Shown here: in pieces, positions 21,298 to 34,800 of the stretch | Position numbering within the stretch: the first letter of the stretch is position 1 | Layout: every line of letters starts with the position of its first letter | The notes under the pieces: model-generated | The model's database searches: none | The model's input: the letters and a program-made list of their open reading frames with translations, nothing else | What the model was told of the DNA's origin: nothing | Program-made: the position numbers and the translations under genes | DNA from: Isoperla grammatica | Lineage: Eukaryota > Arthropoda > Insecta > Plecoptera > Perlodidae | DNA: 64,000 bases | Direction of reading: 5' to 3' | Assembly (NCBI GenBank): GCA_945910005.1 | Contig: OX246740.1 | Location: 1,281,293 to 1,345,292, forward strand

Positions 21298-24200
21298 GAG
21301 ATTATAGTTACGTACGGAAAACCTCTTTGGGTCAGACCCACACATCGCATTAAGTGAGCCCTGGAAATGAAACAAGTAGACGTAGTATCAGTTTTACGAC
21401 TACTTCTCAGGTTATAACCAAGTCACGACAATCGTCAGAATAGAACTAATCAAGATCGGACACATTTCGTTGGACCCATCCCGCTTCCTCAGGCGTAAAA
21501 CACGTCTTTGGAAGAGGTGCTATAAAATGATATCTTGACACGAGTGAAATGCTGTGAATAGGGTTAACGAGGCAGCGTGCATATATATATCGTGTCAGTT
21601 GTCAGGAAGTGACAACAAATCGCCCAAGCGTACAGGCTTTAGACAGACGGATCACCATCTAAATAGCAGACGCAAATTAACTATACACAAAACGGAAGTT
21701 TACTACCAAAATAAGTCGAGTTGTATAATAAAAGGCTTCGTGGAACTAATGACGTCATACCTACATTGATTGTATCTTACGGGCAGTAACCACAGTCACA
21801 ACTTGTCCATTGGTTTTGTGTTTATTTTTGTAGGTATCATTCATTGTTGAAGCACCGAAACCTACGAAGCTCGAGCCCACTGAAGTAATGGTGCCTATTG
21901 GTGTGGTACGTTGTTCTGGCAAGAATGGTGACCATTAAATTTCTCGCTGTCCTCTTTAAAATTATCGAATTACCAGAATCATCTTTATAATATATCTTTC
22001 ACCACTATTTGTGTTGCACAACGGGAAATTAATAAGGGACGCACTAAATCAATATAGTGTTATTATTTTACCATTTCGGTGTTTGTCAATAATTCAATAT
22101 GGGTTTGAAATATCTCAAGTCGTTCTTCATTTCCGAAAAATACGTATTTCATTTTACACATAATTTATCGTGGGAATGTCACGGGTGATCTACTAACACA
22201 CCGCACTGCACATCGTCTTGATTATCCTCCTAGCCTCCAAATGCTTCACCTAGTTGTGACGTCACGTGTGTGGGCGCCGCTGCGTCAAAAACAGAGACAA
22301 ACCCCAACTCTGGTGAACTGGGTCAACAATTATTATTATTACCATCCTGCCGAGACGCAAACGTGGACGAATCAGAGTAATGTTGAGATCAGTTCAAAAA
22401 GCTCACGTTAAGAGTTTGATAGCAGTGAAAACATCTCTGCTGCCAACTTTTCCATTCACAACAGACCAATATTAGACCGGGGGACAGAAGGCGTGATTCT
22501 TCACGGCGCATCGCGGTTAGCTGTGCACAATATATTAGATGAGCTAGGTAGGGCCTATACTAATGTTGTGACTGGCTATAAGCAGACGCGTTATGATCCT
22601 ATAATGGTAATAGAAGTACAGCAGTTTCATTAAATAAACGCGAACGTCAATAGCATAATCTAGAGAGACAGGCCTACGTATTTTTTGCATTTTGTGGCAT
22701 ACATTTTTTCTTTTCGTCGGGTCACCCACTATAGCCGACGCAGTGCGGGTGCGCATCAAAAAAACATAAAATAATGTTTCTATTTTCAAGATCACAAATA
22801 TGATTTATGTGCAAAGCTGGTTTGTGGAAGATTGATATTTACTAGATTGATATTATAAGAGAGGGGTATGACCGTATGATGAGGCAGATCCCGAACAGTT
22901 TCCATCAATATCAGCTTCATTACTGGCGTTCAGAACTGCGTGCGCCATTGTAAATTAAGCTTACTATGACGATAGTGTGTAAAACCCCCTCAAGGTCTCT
23001 ATTTACACCACAAATACGTAAAATATAGAAAAGTTGGCGTGTTGAGATTGCGAGAATGTTGCGCATTGCTAACGCGGGTTGTTTTAATTCAACCCTTGCC
23101 TGATCCTAGCAGGTTAACGATCAGCTGTAAACGAACGGCTTTATGGACAGGTAGATAATGAAAAGTGGCGACCAAATCAAATTACAACGTTGTTGTGAGA
23201 ATAATGCGGCCGTTAAAACGCAGATATACGGCCTTGTGTATGGTCGCCGCACACGAGGCTGCGTCGCGACGCCAGTAGACGAGACGAGAGGAGAGGAAAC
23301 TAGGCCACCGAGGATCGCACGACGCTGCTGGCTACGAACCTAGCGACATTCACGGCATAGGGCCTTTCAGACGTCAGCCGTATTGCGTCAACCTGATGAG
23401 AGCCAAAGGTTCTGGGTTCAATATCAGATAAGGGCAGCTTTGTATTACAAGTACTATTTACTCTTAGAAGGAAGAATTAGTTTCTTTTGGTAAATAGCCT
23501 ATTTGCTATTTTGGCGGCCTTCTGATTTATTTACAAATAACTTGCCAACATCTATAAAATATAGCATTCTATTATCTAGAGGATTACAACATTTTCATTT
23601 CCTTGCAATAATTCTGAAACAATGGAGAAGCATTTTAATTTAAACGTCAGAAATCACGCTTTGCGGGGGTGTGCTCAACTGATGAGTGCTACTACGAAGT
23701 CGGACCCTTCCTTGTTAATGCAGTTGTTCGTTCTTATGAACCTTAAATGTTGGTTATTAACACTTTTTTCTAATATTAAGTATCATTTGTAAGATACTAC
23801 TTTGGTTTTGCACGGATCCCCTAAAATGAATGGAGGGAGTGAGTGTTAGCACCTAGGCCACGTGGTCACGAAGCCAGCGTCCCGGCGCTGAAACTAGGCC
23901 AGCTGAGATCGGGCCTCCCAAGATCAATAGCCCGCTAGGCCGCCCAGCCGTGCTTCGTGCTTCGTATGCAGGCCTACCCGTACCCTACCCTACGCGGCGC
24001 TCTAATTAAATACCCTCTAAGCTCTCCAGACAATCACGTCACACAAATACACACACACAACATTCTACACAAAGTAGGCCACAGAGGCACCGACAAATAC
24101 TGCACATTCTCGATTTCGTTACCCCATATTTGATTCATCATTCATTACACCAGGCTAGCTTATTAAAATTGTGAATCTATATTATGTGGGTTAGGGGAAC

Positions 24201-24374
24201 AAGATAGAAATCACATCGAATGTATGTACTAAACCGGCAGGAGAACATCAATTACAATTAATCAACCTAAATGTGCATGGTCATTTTGAGGAGACACAAA
24301 TCTTGCAGACTAAGTTTTCACTCGACCTTTCTGGTGCCAATTATTGTACTTCAGAAATCCATGCTTTCCCGATT
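21298..24374. other. Non-coding region with one B-box-like motif
   Basis: No recognisable gene. A tRNA-like B box, gggttcaatatc, is at 23414-23425 after gccgtattgcgtcaacctga; the A box is unclear. TGACGTCA palindromes occur at 21750 and 22257. Otherwise AT-rich. Confidence 0.4.
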
Positions 24375-24582
24375 TACCCATCCTCTTTAGAAGAAATGCC
24401 TGCTCTGGGACACACCAGCTTAGGGTGTCCTGGTGGGTATATTAGGGGATTTATCCCAGATCCCAGCCTTCACCTGATGATTGAGGAAAATCACGGGGAG
24501 TAAACCTCAGTCATGATTACCAGTGGGTGGAATCGAACCCGCGACTCCCGAGTCACCTATATTCTCCACCCAGCGCCTTATA
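24375..24582 (-). mobile_element. tRNA-derived SINE, minus strand
   Basis: Read on the minus strand, ggcgctgggtgg (A-box-like, about 24567-24578) is followed by gggttcgattcc, a perfect B box (24529-24540 in plus coordinates), within a T-arm-like context. A body follows (gtttactccccgtgattttc, then aggtgaaggctgggatc, then aatcccctaatata, then accaggacaccctaagctgg). The ttttc...agg...gctgggat portion loosely resembles the body of the SINE at 8545-8700. The distal end is uncertain. Confidence 0.6.
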
Positions 24583-25329
24583 ATGCCATGAACAGGAGAG
24601 AGGGAGAGTGATGGGGGTGGGGGGGGGGCAGAGATATCCCCTTGCAAGTCAGGTATTACAGCATAACTCTTCACACCTGACGCCCACAACGTTCTCAAAG
24701 GCGGCTCTGCTAAACGATAAGATAAAGGTAGCCGAACACACTATCAATTTAGTATTCAATACCAGGAAACATAAAATGTTTATTATATTGCTTTCTATCA
24801 GCAAAGCGCATACGATACGACCTTTGACTCGCCACAACTAAGAAAGTCGTCCGTGCCCCACAGCCCCGAGCTTGCATAGGTTTTACAACACATAGAAAGT
24901 GGGGGCAGACTTGTTGCACTCAAACTCTTGCAGATGCACGGGGCATCATTTAAAATTAACATAAATTATCTCTATTCTGGGGCAGAAGCAGCTGATCGAC
25001 CGCTCTCTTCTCTGTTCTTCTCTCTTCTCAACAAGATCAATCGAGAAGATCATCGTTATAAGACAATGCTGGGCGCGGTATACAAAATGATCAACGTTTC
25101 TAAACTGTATACTGACTATATTGACTATGCAAACAGTACGAAAGGCATGCTTAGCGTTTATTATTGCACAAACTGATTTTGAAGGACAATCTATAAAAGG
25201 GAACATTGTGCTCATCCGTGGACCTGGCCATCTTATCTAAAGTCCGAGGGCCGAGAGTACAAAACAAAAAGCAATCATATAGGAGAATTATTGATTTGTT
25301 CCCAAACACAAGTAAGGGCATAAGCGGTA

Positions 25330-25410
25330 GTTTACGTGGGGTTGGAGCGCACGTCCTTATCGTATGCCTCTAGGGACGTTGGTTTGAATCCCGCGCATAA
25401 GACACGGTTA
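25330..25410 (+). mobile_element. tRNA-like SINE fragment
   Basis: gttggagcgcacgtcc at about 25340 is followed by a B-box-like ggtttgaatcc at 25381-25391 with potential pairing (gcgc flanks). No full cloverleaf; no confirmed body. Confidence 0.4.
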
Positions 25411-26699
25411 TTTATTGAAATTGTTCATCTTGGTCCTCGAATGATTGCATAATCCTCATAATCCGTAATAACAGATTTAAATCAGTTGAGGTGAACGTTG
25501 GTGCGGGGCGGCCAAGGAGGGGTAAGCTAATCACCGCACCCTTGTTTGACACCCAAGAGCGCATCAACAGCTGCAATGCCAGCCAGACTCCCGCAGTGAA
25601 AAGCAACACGCGAGACCTGCTTCATGTTGGCTTCCGCTTCGAGATGCCGCAACTCGGCGCAATTATTATTAGGGCCTGACTAAATTTACTCCCGGTTTGT
25701 AACTAACGCGGGAAACAGATATTTAGGGGTTGGTTTTCTTCATCCGGGCGTTGTAAAACGTCATTAGGCTGAAGTGGAGCATCGGCGTGAACACTGGCGA
25801 TGTAATATGACACGGAACTGAATTACAGCATAAAATCACGCTGTTATGAATCAAAACAGAATAATGTAGTGATTACAAAATATCAATATTCAATACTGCG
25901 TCCTTTGTTCGTCTTTATTTGTGACAATTGTGAGAATCGCATAATCTCACACTCCACATATTGAAAATACGGGCTGCAACTTCAAACGATGCCCGTATGC
26001 ACGAACGTCAAGTATACTTTAATTCCCACCAGTCACCCACCACCCATCCAATAATTGGCAGGATGTGTTATGTTTCAGATAAAAACGTTACTTTACTTCT
26101 ATTACAATTTACTATTTAGTAACTTGCCCAAAAGAAACCAAAACTATATCACTGACGAAAGTTGCTGCCAAGTTGGCAATATCGACCGTGCAACTCTTGG
26201 CAACGTTCTTATCAAGATCTTCATGAAAAGATTAGCAAAATGTTCTGAGACCATGAGAGACGGATAATTTTTATTCGGACATTGGATGGTGAAAAAGTCA
26301 GATAATTCCTCTCAATTTACATTATTTTAGAACCTATTCGTTAGAAGCTCAGAGGGCCACTGAACGTCATAAATAAACATGTTAATTACGTATAAAGTAT
26401 ACCTTACAATGGGTATACGTAAACCTACAGGATTAACGAATTAAGGGGTCACGGTGCACGTGAGGTCAATCGATCTGCGAATAATGATTATTGGAACACG
26501 GATGAAAAGGTTTGAAAACCGCTGGTCTAGCGCATCAACACTTACAGTGAGAGAATACCCGAATCAGCAGAAATAACACCTTGTTTCTCTGAAAGCCATT
26601 AAACTAACTCCCTGCAGACACCGCATTCGAGTGGAAAGTGGCGCTGCTTAACTTATCTTTCAAGAAGCAGCACTTAGCTACTAGACAAGACTTGCAATC

Positions 26700-26885
26700 G
26701 TAAATTGGATTTGTGTCAAAGTAGCTCCCCGTGGTGTATAATGCTCGTTTCTCCCTCTCCAGATATTGAACTCGCGACCTTTCAGTGCAGAGCCTGAGCC
26801 AGCACGGTTGAGGTCTGATCAATACGATCAGCTGAGCAGGGAAATGCTGACGGTAGCTGCTGCCGCTGCACCATAGCGCCATAGC
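26700..26885 (-). mobile_element. tRNA-like SINE fragment, minus strand
   Basis: On the minus strand, tatggtgcagcggc (about 26863-26876) is a good A-box match, and gcgagttcaatatct (B box, about 26761-26775) follows about 100 bp later. That is further than in a tRNA, so the head would carry an insertion. The rest of the body is unclear. Confidence 0.4.
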
Positions 26886-26971
26886 TAACATGTGGCATTC
26901 AAGGGTAGTCGGGCTAGTTCAAGAGTTCCTGGTTATGCGATGTTGATTTGTTATCGTAATGTGTTTAGCGC

Positions 26972-27024
26972 AGGCTTATTTCAAGTCTAGAACTTAGAAA
27001 GGGTGTGTTCTTCTTTATAGTATG
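26972..27024 (+). repeat. Dispersed repeat, copy 2 (other copy 8151-8203)
   Basis: Shares aggcttatttcaag, ctagaac and ttctttatagt with 8151-8203 in the same orientation. Confidence 0.55.
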
Positions 27025-30000
27025 AACTTTAAAATACGCAAAGCGTGTACCATACATGCTATATACCCGGTTACCTTGTGTTAGCTTCCCGTGGCGTACA
27101 CCCTAAAGCAGGGATTCTTATAACATTGTGCCGTTATAAATGACTAGTCGGAGGCCGTAGTTATCGCAATGAGACGGGTAATGACAAGTCAAGGGTCGGG
27201 CATAGTGGCACCAGCATGGAGGAAGTTCACCTCTTGAAAGCTAAACCATGTCAGTTATCTCACTGACAACCAACCGTGTCAGTAGCCTACTCACCTCGTC
27301 AAAGGGGCCCCTCGCTGTCAGCCAATGTAAAGGCGAAAATCTGAAACATAAAAGAAGAACGCCCGTGTTAAACAAAGCAACGCGCGTCAAGTAGACTTGC
27401 TCTCGACGCAACTAAAGCGTGACGTCATTACGCACCCCCGTCATGCGTGAAGCTTCCAGCGCGCGTTAGCGAGCCGTATGATTGCCGTGTTTACCCAACG
27501 AGGGGATCGAGACGACGTGCACTTGATTCACGCAATGGAAAACATTCAACTTTAGTGGCAAGAAATCAAGTATACCAAAGATTATACCTTTGACATTGAC
27601 TAATTAATAACTAATTAATAAACTAATTAATAGCTCTTGTAATCACTCCGTACGACAGGCAGAGCTACCGAGACGGGGATTCTACAGTGTCGCAGTGACC
27701 CACGAACATCCATGAAGGGTAGGGCTGTGTAATTTTGTGAAAATGTTCCCCGGGTACCCGTACTTTTCTAATTTGAAAGTAATTTGGGGGGGGGAAGGAA
27801 TTTAAAATTAAAAATGCAATAAATACAAACATATTTAGGATAGGCACGTCTCACAAAACGAGCCCGGTCCCTAGCTAAGCCTCTACTTCCACTGCTGACC
27901 CAAGGTAGGCCTACGGTAAGGTAGTAGAATGAAATTTGGGACGAACAGATAAACCAAACGAGTACCGGAAGACTCGGATAATTACCCGGGTTTTTATCAA
28001 CGCGCTCAGGTACCCGTTGACAGGCCTGATGAAACTCAACTTCATGCGACGTTTGAATCGACTCGAACCACGGGGTGGACCAAATCACGATACAACATGG
28101 GTAGTAGCTCATCTGCATTAGACTATACTCACCATACCATCAGCTTCAATACCGCTATGGAACCCACCATTATTACCCAATTTACCCAAACAAACGGGAC
28201 CGCCCTTGAAAAATATAGCGCATCTTTTATCACATTATAATTCTGCAAGCCTACAATTTAATTCCAACATGGTTGTTAAGTTATTAGCATGTTGGCAATT
28301 ATTAGACGAGATCGTTATGTGCGTAGATCAAGCGTAGGCTGACATTAACCATGTTTGTATGGAGGATTCAATCCGGATGCGAGTTGGATTCACTTCCCGA
28401 AGAGGATCGGATTCGACATTCGTTCAATCCACTCCCATAACATGTGGGAGCGTCTAAAGTGTGAATCTCAACATGTAGACAGAATGGAACATGGCCAGAA
28501 GTGGAATCCCTAATCCTGGGCCTCGTCCTGGGCCTGTAGGCTGTAACTAGTTCGTTCCCGAAAAACAAGGATTGAACTAAATCCTGTGGCATATAGGTGG
28601 AAGTTGGGAACCCTGCCATTTAAACGGGTCCAATATGCCACCTGAATGAGCCTGCAGTGCGATGAATCTCCTCATCGCATCGCATCCATATTCCGTCCAG
28701 CCAACGTGGGCGCACTCACAAAACACGACCCACATTCAGCCATCCTTAGTTTCCAAGTGTATAATCATATTATAAGGATTTAGTGCATCGTAAATAATAG
28801 CCAAGGTAATTGGCTATAATACGTGAGTGCATACCAGGTTCAAGACAACAGTGATTTACCCGAGTGAACACGTACACTCACATCAACTGTAAAGCAGTGG
28901 GGTGACTGTTCAGTAAAGGTTTTCCTACCAACTCGAGCGGCAGCCCACCAAAAGATGTGGTTCCAACGCAACCTTGTGAATGCTGACGTCAAAGTCAGAG
29001 ATGAGGGAAGGAAACCGGGTGGCTCTTACCAATACTGCCATTTGATTGGCCAATGCATCAGCATCCGCAAGGTTACTGTCAAACGACTTTAGTATAAATA
29101 TTAAGACATCAATTTTATTGTTTCATTTACGCACGTGTCATCAAACACCTCACTCGTTTAGTATTTACTTGTCCCAAGTGAAAACACTAGAAATATTGTC
29201 GTGATGAACACTCTAGACAATGACTGCTACTACTCTACACCTCGCTCTACACGTCCAAAGCAGATGCGACAGACAGTCTGCCAAGAGATAATCCTCTTGA
29301 CCGAGCTTACAGAACTCGCCACCAGAGTGAACACTAAAATAATATCCTTGCTGTTGTTGTTGTACCAAACAATGTTTAACTCCCATGGTGACAAGCCTTG
29401 TAGACAAAATTACATAATTTCCTTTCGGTTCCCAGTAGCGGTCTCCCCCTCCCCCATGCCCTGAAACCAATTACTTCCAATCACGCTCCCCAATCCAAGT
29501 CGACCCAATCACGTCCTCCACCAATAAACGCACATCACCTCACATGCCACAATCATTCCTTGCCACTCGTGCTTTGCTGCATAAAGCATAAGACCAGTCC
29601 TCAAAACTTGGCAGATATTTCCTCGCCAAGTGACAGAAATAAGTGTTGCAAATTTCCAAGAAAGCATCTAGCTGCAAAAGCCCGAGTGTACATAAAGCAT
29701 CTAGCTTGTGGCGTGAGGGACAGCTTCCAGCCCACGTGTGTACTCACTGGTGGTCAACTCCGTTTCAGACATGTTCACTACTCAATTGTATACGCGCACT
29801 GTAAAATACACACACAAATGTAATATGTACGTTTAGATGGGGATTGTGAGGAAAATAATTACTATGTGGCGAGAACCGCAAACATGTCTGCGTTTGGGTG
29901 AAATTAATTACAGCACTCAAAATTTCACAAATGAATTGATCTCCAACCAGGATTGCATGATACACATGAATGAAGGGATGCAAAACTGCCAGTTTGTCGG

Positions 30001-31873
30001 CTGGCAGGGCCGCAGGGGGGAGGGGGAGTCAGCATACAACATGACACACTTGACACACATGAAGGGTCTGGGTCCCAGAGAGGAGAAATGTTTAGTGAGT
30101 AATGTCGTCATCGGAACATAACTTCGTGTGTTAATGCAGTTTGTAACCTGTTATAATAAAAGTACATTTCTGTAAAAAGATTTAATTATTTCGCCAACCC
30201 CTGCAGGTACATAGCATAGCTTTACAACTGATCGCATCTTTTAAGTGAAAAACGATTATTAGAAACAATACTGAAGATTGATATATATGATGAGCTAAGT
30301 CGAACGAAGGAGTACGTATCTAGCCCCTAAATAATTGATTGATTACGAATCGATTTATGAGTCACGTCCCTCATCCCTACATCAACCCCACTGAATTATT
30401 AAGAACACAAAACACATAGCAGGATGGCCACCACCAAATCATTTGTTCGAGAAGTTCCCAATACCAATACAGGCTGAAAGTATCACTACTGGTAACTGGA
30501 CCTGTTCTAAACACATGTTTTAGCAACAACAGAACTAGAAAATTAAGTGGGCACGCCTGGACTCGGTTGTTTCGATAGCACTGAAAGAATAGCGCGATAC
30601 TTGACTTGCAATTACCAATACCGAAAGGATAAAAAAAGGAACTTTCTTTATTGACTTGACGCGCGCGCGTGTTATAGAAATGCAACGGAGTCGCTAAATA
30701 CGTATCAGCCTGAGAGCATCCGTTGTGATTTCTTGTAGAGTGTATTGCAGGCAGACCACTGTCAGACACTCATCACTCATCGGGACACGAACCAGGAAAC
30801 TTGCAGTATCGCCTCCCTCCCCTCCCACACCCTAACACGAGCGTTTCGGGCGGAACTAGGATCGATATTTTAACGAATATTGCATTTATATAATGGTGCA
30901 TTGAAAAGTTGAGCATGCGATCGGCATCCAGTGATGATGATGATGATGATGATCATTACAGGTATTTCCGACTCTCGAGGTGCGTTCAATCACCGTTGTG
31001 TGAGTAGATACTAAATCAAGGACCATACGCGTATATATTTTGAAAACGCTACGATGTGTTAATTTACTGAAACCAAGATCATGCATAGTATACGAATAAG
31101 TTTGACACTTTTTGTACCAAAGTTTCAATTTGTCAAATTTGTCAACTCGAACGAACGTGACACTTGCTACTATAATACAAGGAAACCAAATAAGGTAGGT
31201 AAATAAGGTGCACAGTAATAAACATGAACTTACTATAATAAATTCAAAATCAAAATGGTAAACAAAACTATATTTACGTTTAATTGCTAAGGGTTCAAAC
31301 GATGTGAGCAACGGCGGTTTGATAAACAGTTTGTTACTGTTTCAATTTGTGATGCAGGGGGAGGGGGGGGGGGGGTAACACTACAGACAAGAAGTTTTCC
31401 TTTTCAATTTCCTCCTTACTTTTTGTGTTGCTGTTTACCCATTTTGATACATTTGTTTAATTCTTGGTTTCTATTTTCTTATATTGCCCTCTCTCCTTTT
31501 ATTCTATTTTATCTTGGTTGTTCTTGATTATCTTTGTTGCTACGTTGATAAATGTTTGGTGTAATTATTATTGATTTCCTTGTATTAATTGTGTAACTAC
31601 TGTATTTATTGTTCTTTTTTGTAAATTAGTTTTATAACTAAATAGGACGGACAGGTTAATACATGAACTAGATAATTATCATCGAAATGGAAGCGTGAAC
31701 CAAAGATGTCCCTGCGGTGTGTGGCGAGTGAGGGAGTAGTGTTTGTATAGTGTAGTGTTTGCCCAGCACTAAGAGGCAGGCAGGCAGCCGACGGTCGCCG
31801 AGAGGCCGGTATAGTATGTTGTAGGCCAGAGAGCGCCGATCAATACCCACAGCCCTTGCAGCGGTGCAGCGAC
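27025..31873. other. Non-coding region up to the satellite
   Basis: No recognisable gene. Small items: an AT-rich tandem actaattaata motif (about 27598-27632, three imperfect copies), a B-box-like minus-strand motif at 30782-30793, a TGA microsatellite at 30931-30953, a G13 run at 31363-31375 and a T-rich stretch at 31395-31640. The 230 bp just before the satellite (31640-31873) becomes gradually more GC-rich. Confidence 0.45.
30931..30953 (+). repeat. TGA trinucleotide microsatellite
   Basis: gtgatgatga repeated to about seven TGA units. On the minus strand it would encode a histidine run inside a 141-codon frame (30886-31311) that is otherwise unremarkable. Confidence 0.85.
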
Positions 31874-34800
31874 GCTTTACGGGCGTCCGACACGCGTCGC
31901 GACGCATCATACCGCAACACACGACGCCGTCCCGCAACGAGGTCTATCGCGTCACTCTAGGCCAAGCTGGCTTTACGGGCGCCGCGACGCATCATACCGC
32001 AATACACGACGCCGTCCCGCAACGAGGTCTATCGCGTCACTCTAGGCCTAGCTTGCTTTACGGGCGCCGCGACGCATCATACCGCAACACACGACGCCGT
32101 CCCGCAACGAGGTCTATCGCGTCACTCTAGGCCTAGCTTGCTTTACGGGCGCCGCGACGCATCATACCGCAATACACGACGCCGTCCCGCAACGAGGTCT
32201 ATCGCGTCACTCTAGGCCTAGCTTGCTTTACGGGCGCCGCGACGCATCATACCGCAATACACGACGCCGTCCCGCAACGAGGTCTATCGCGTCACTCTAG
32301 GCCTAGCTTGCTTTACGGGCGCCGCGACGCATCATACCGCAATACACGACGCCGTCCCGCAACGAGGTCTATCGCGTCACTCTAGGCCTAGCTTGCTTTA
32401 CGGGCGCCGCGACGCATCATACCGCAATACACGACGCCGTCCCGCAACGAGGTCTATCGCGTCACTCTAGGCCTAGCTTGCTTTACGGGCGCCGCGACGC
32501 ATCATACCGCAATACACGACGCCGTCCCGCAACGAGGTCTATCGCGTCACTCTAGGCCTAGCTTGCTTTACGGGCGCCGCGACGCATCATACCGCAATAC
32601 ACGACGCCGTCCCGCAACGAGGTCTATCGCGTCACTCTAGGCCTAGCTTGCTTTACGGGCGCCGCGATGCATCATACCGCAATACACGACGCCGTCCCGC
32701 AACGAGGTCTATCGCGTCACTCTAGGCCTAGCTTGCTTTACGGGCGTCGCGACGCATCATACCGCAATACACGACGCCGTCCCGCAACGAGGTCTATCGC
32801 GTCACTCTAGGCCTAGCTTGCTTTACGGGCGCCGCGACGCATCATACCGCAATACACGACGCCGTCCCGCAACGAGGTCTATCGCGTCACTCTAGGCCTA
32901 GCTTGCTTTACGGGCGCCGCGACGCATCATACCGCAATACACGACGCCGTCCCGCAACGAGGTCTATCGCGTCACTCTAGGCCTAGCTTGCTTTACGGGC
33001 GCCGCGACGCATCATACCGCAATACACGACGCCGTCCCGCAACGAGGTCTATCGCGTCACTCTAGGCCTAGCTTGCTTTACGGGCGCCGCGACGCATCAT
33101 ACCGCAATACACGACGCCGTCCCGCAACGAGGTCTATCGCGTCACTCTAGGCCTAGCTTGCTTTACGGGCGCCGCGACGCATCATACCGCAATACACGAC
33201 GCCGTCCCGCAACGAGGTCTATCGCGTCACTCTAGGCCTAGCTTGCTTTACGGGCGCCGCGACGCATCATACCGCAATACACGACGCCGTCCCGCAACGA
33301 GGTCTATCGCGTCACTCTAGGCCTAGCTTGCTTTACGGGCGCCGCGACGCATCATACCGCAATACACGACGCCGTCCCGCAACGAGGTCTATCGCGTCAC
33401 TCTAGGCCTAGCTTGCTTTACGGGCGCCGCGACGCATCATACCGCAATACACGACGCCGTCCCGCAACGAGGTCTATCGCGTCACTCTAGGCCTAGCTTG
33501 CTTTACGGGCGCCGCGACGCATCATACCGCAATACACGACGCCGTCCCGCAACGAGGTCTATCGCGTCACTCTAGGCCTAGCTTGCTTTACGGGCGCCGC
33601 GACGCATCATACCGCAATACACGACGCCGTCCCGCAACGAGGTCTATCGCGTCACTCTAGGCCTAGCTTGCTTTACGGGCGCCGCGACGCATCATACCGC
33701 AACACACGACGCCGTCCCGCAACGAGGTCTATCGCGTCACTCTAGGCCTAGCTTGCTTTACGGGCGCCGCGACGCATCATACCGCAACACACGACGCCGT
33801 CCCGCAACGAGGTCTATCGCGTCACTCTAGGCCTAGCTTGCTTTACGGGCGCCGCGACGCATCATACCGCAATACACGACGCCGTCCCGCAACGAGGTCT
33901 ATCGCGTCACTCTAGGCCTAGCTTGCTTTACGGGCGCCGCGACGCATCATACCGCAATACACGACGCCGTCCCGCAACGAGGTCTATCGCGTCACTCTAG
34001 GCCTAGCTTGCTTTACGGGCGCCGCGACGCATCATACCGCAATACACGACGCCGTCCCGCAACGAGGTCTATCGCGTCACTCTAGGCCTAGCTTGCTTTA
34101 CGGGCGCCGCGACGCATCATACCGCAATACACGACGCCGTCCCGCAACGAGGTCTATCGCGTCACTCTAGGCCTAGCTTGCTTTACGGGCGCCGCGACGC
34201 ATCATACCGCAATACACGACGCCGTCCCGCAACGAGGTCTATCGCGTCACTCTAGGCCTAGCTTGCTTTACGGGCGCCGCGACGCATCATACCGCAATAC
34301 ACGACGCCGTCCCGCAACGAGGTCTATCGCGTCACTCTAGGCCTAGCTTGCTTTACGGGCGCCGCGACGCATCATACCGCAATACACGACGCCGTCCCGC
34401 AACGAGGTCTATCGCGTCACTCTAGGCCTAGCTTGAATTACGGGCGCCGCGACGCATCATACCGCAACACACGACGCCGTCCCGCAACGAGGTCTATCGC
34501 GTCACTCTAGGCCTAGCTTGCTTTACGGGCGCCGCGACGCATCATACCGCAATACACGACGCCGTCCCGCAACGAGGTCTATCGCGTCACTCTAGGCCTA
34601 GCTCGCTTTACGGGCGCCGCGACGCATCATACCGCAATACACGACGCCGTCCCGCAACGAGGTCTATCGCGTCACTCTAGGCCTAGCTTGCTTTACGGGC
34701 GCCGCGACGCATCATACCGCAATACACGACGCCGTCCCGCAACGAGGTCTATCGCGTCACTCTAGGCCTAGCTTGCTTTACGGGCGCCGCGACGCATCAT

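Noticed and set aside
30886..31311. 141-codon minus-strand frame with a histidine run
   Set aside because: The His run comes from a TGA microsatellite and the rest has no recognisable domain.
31864..32130. Open frame through the first satellite units
   Set aside because: The 85-bp period rotates the frame and a stop (ctctag) closes it within three units; it is a by-product of the repeat.
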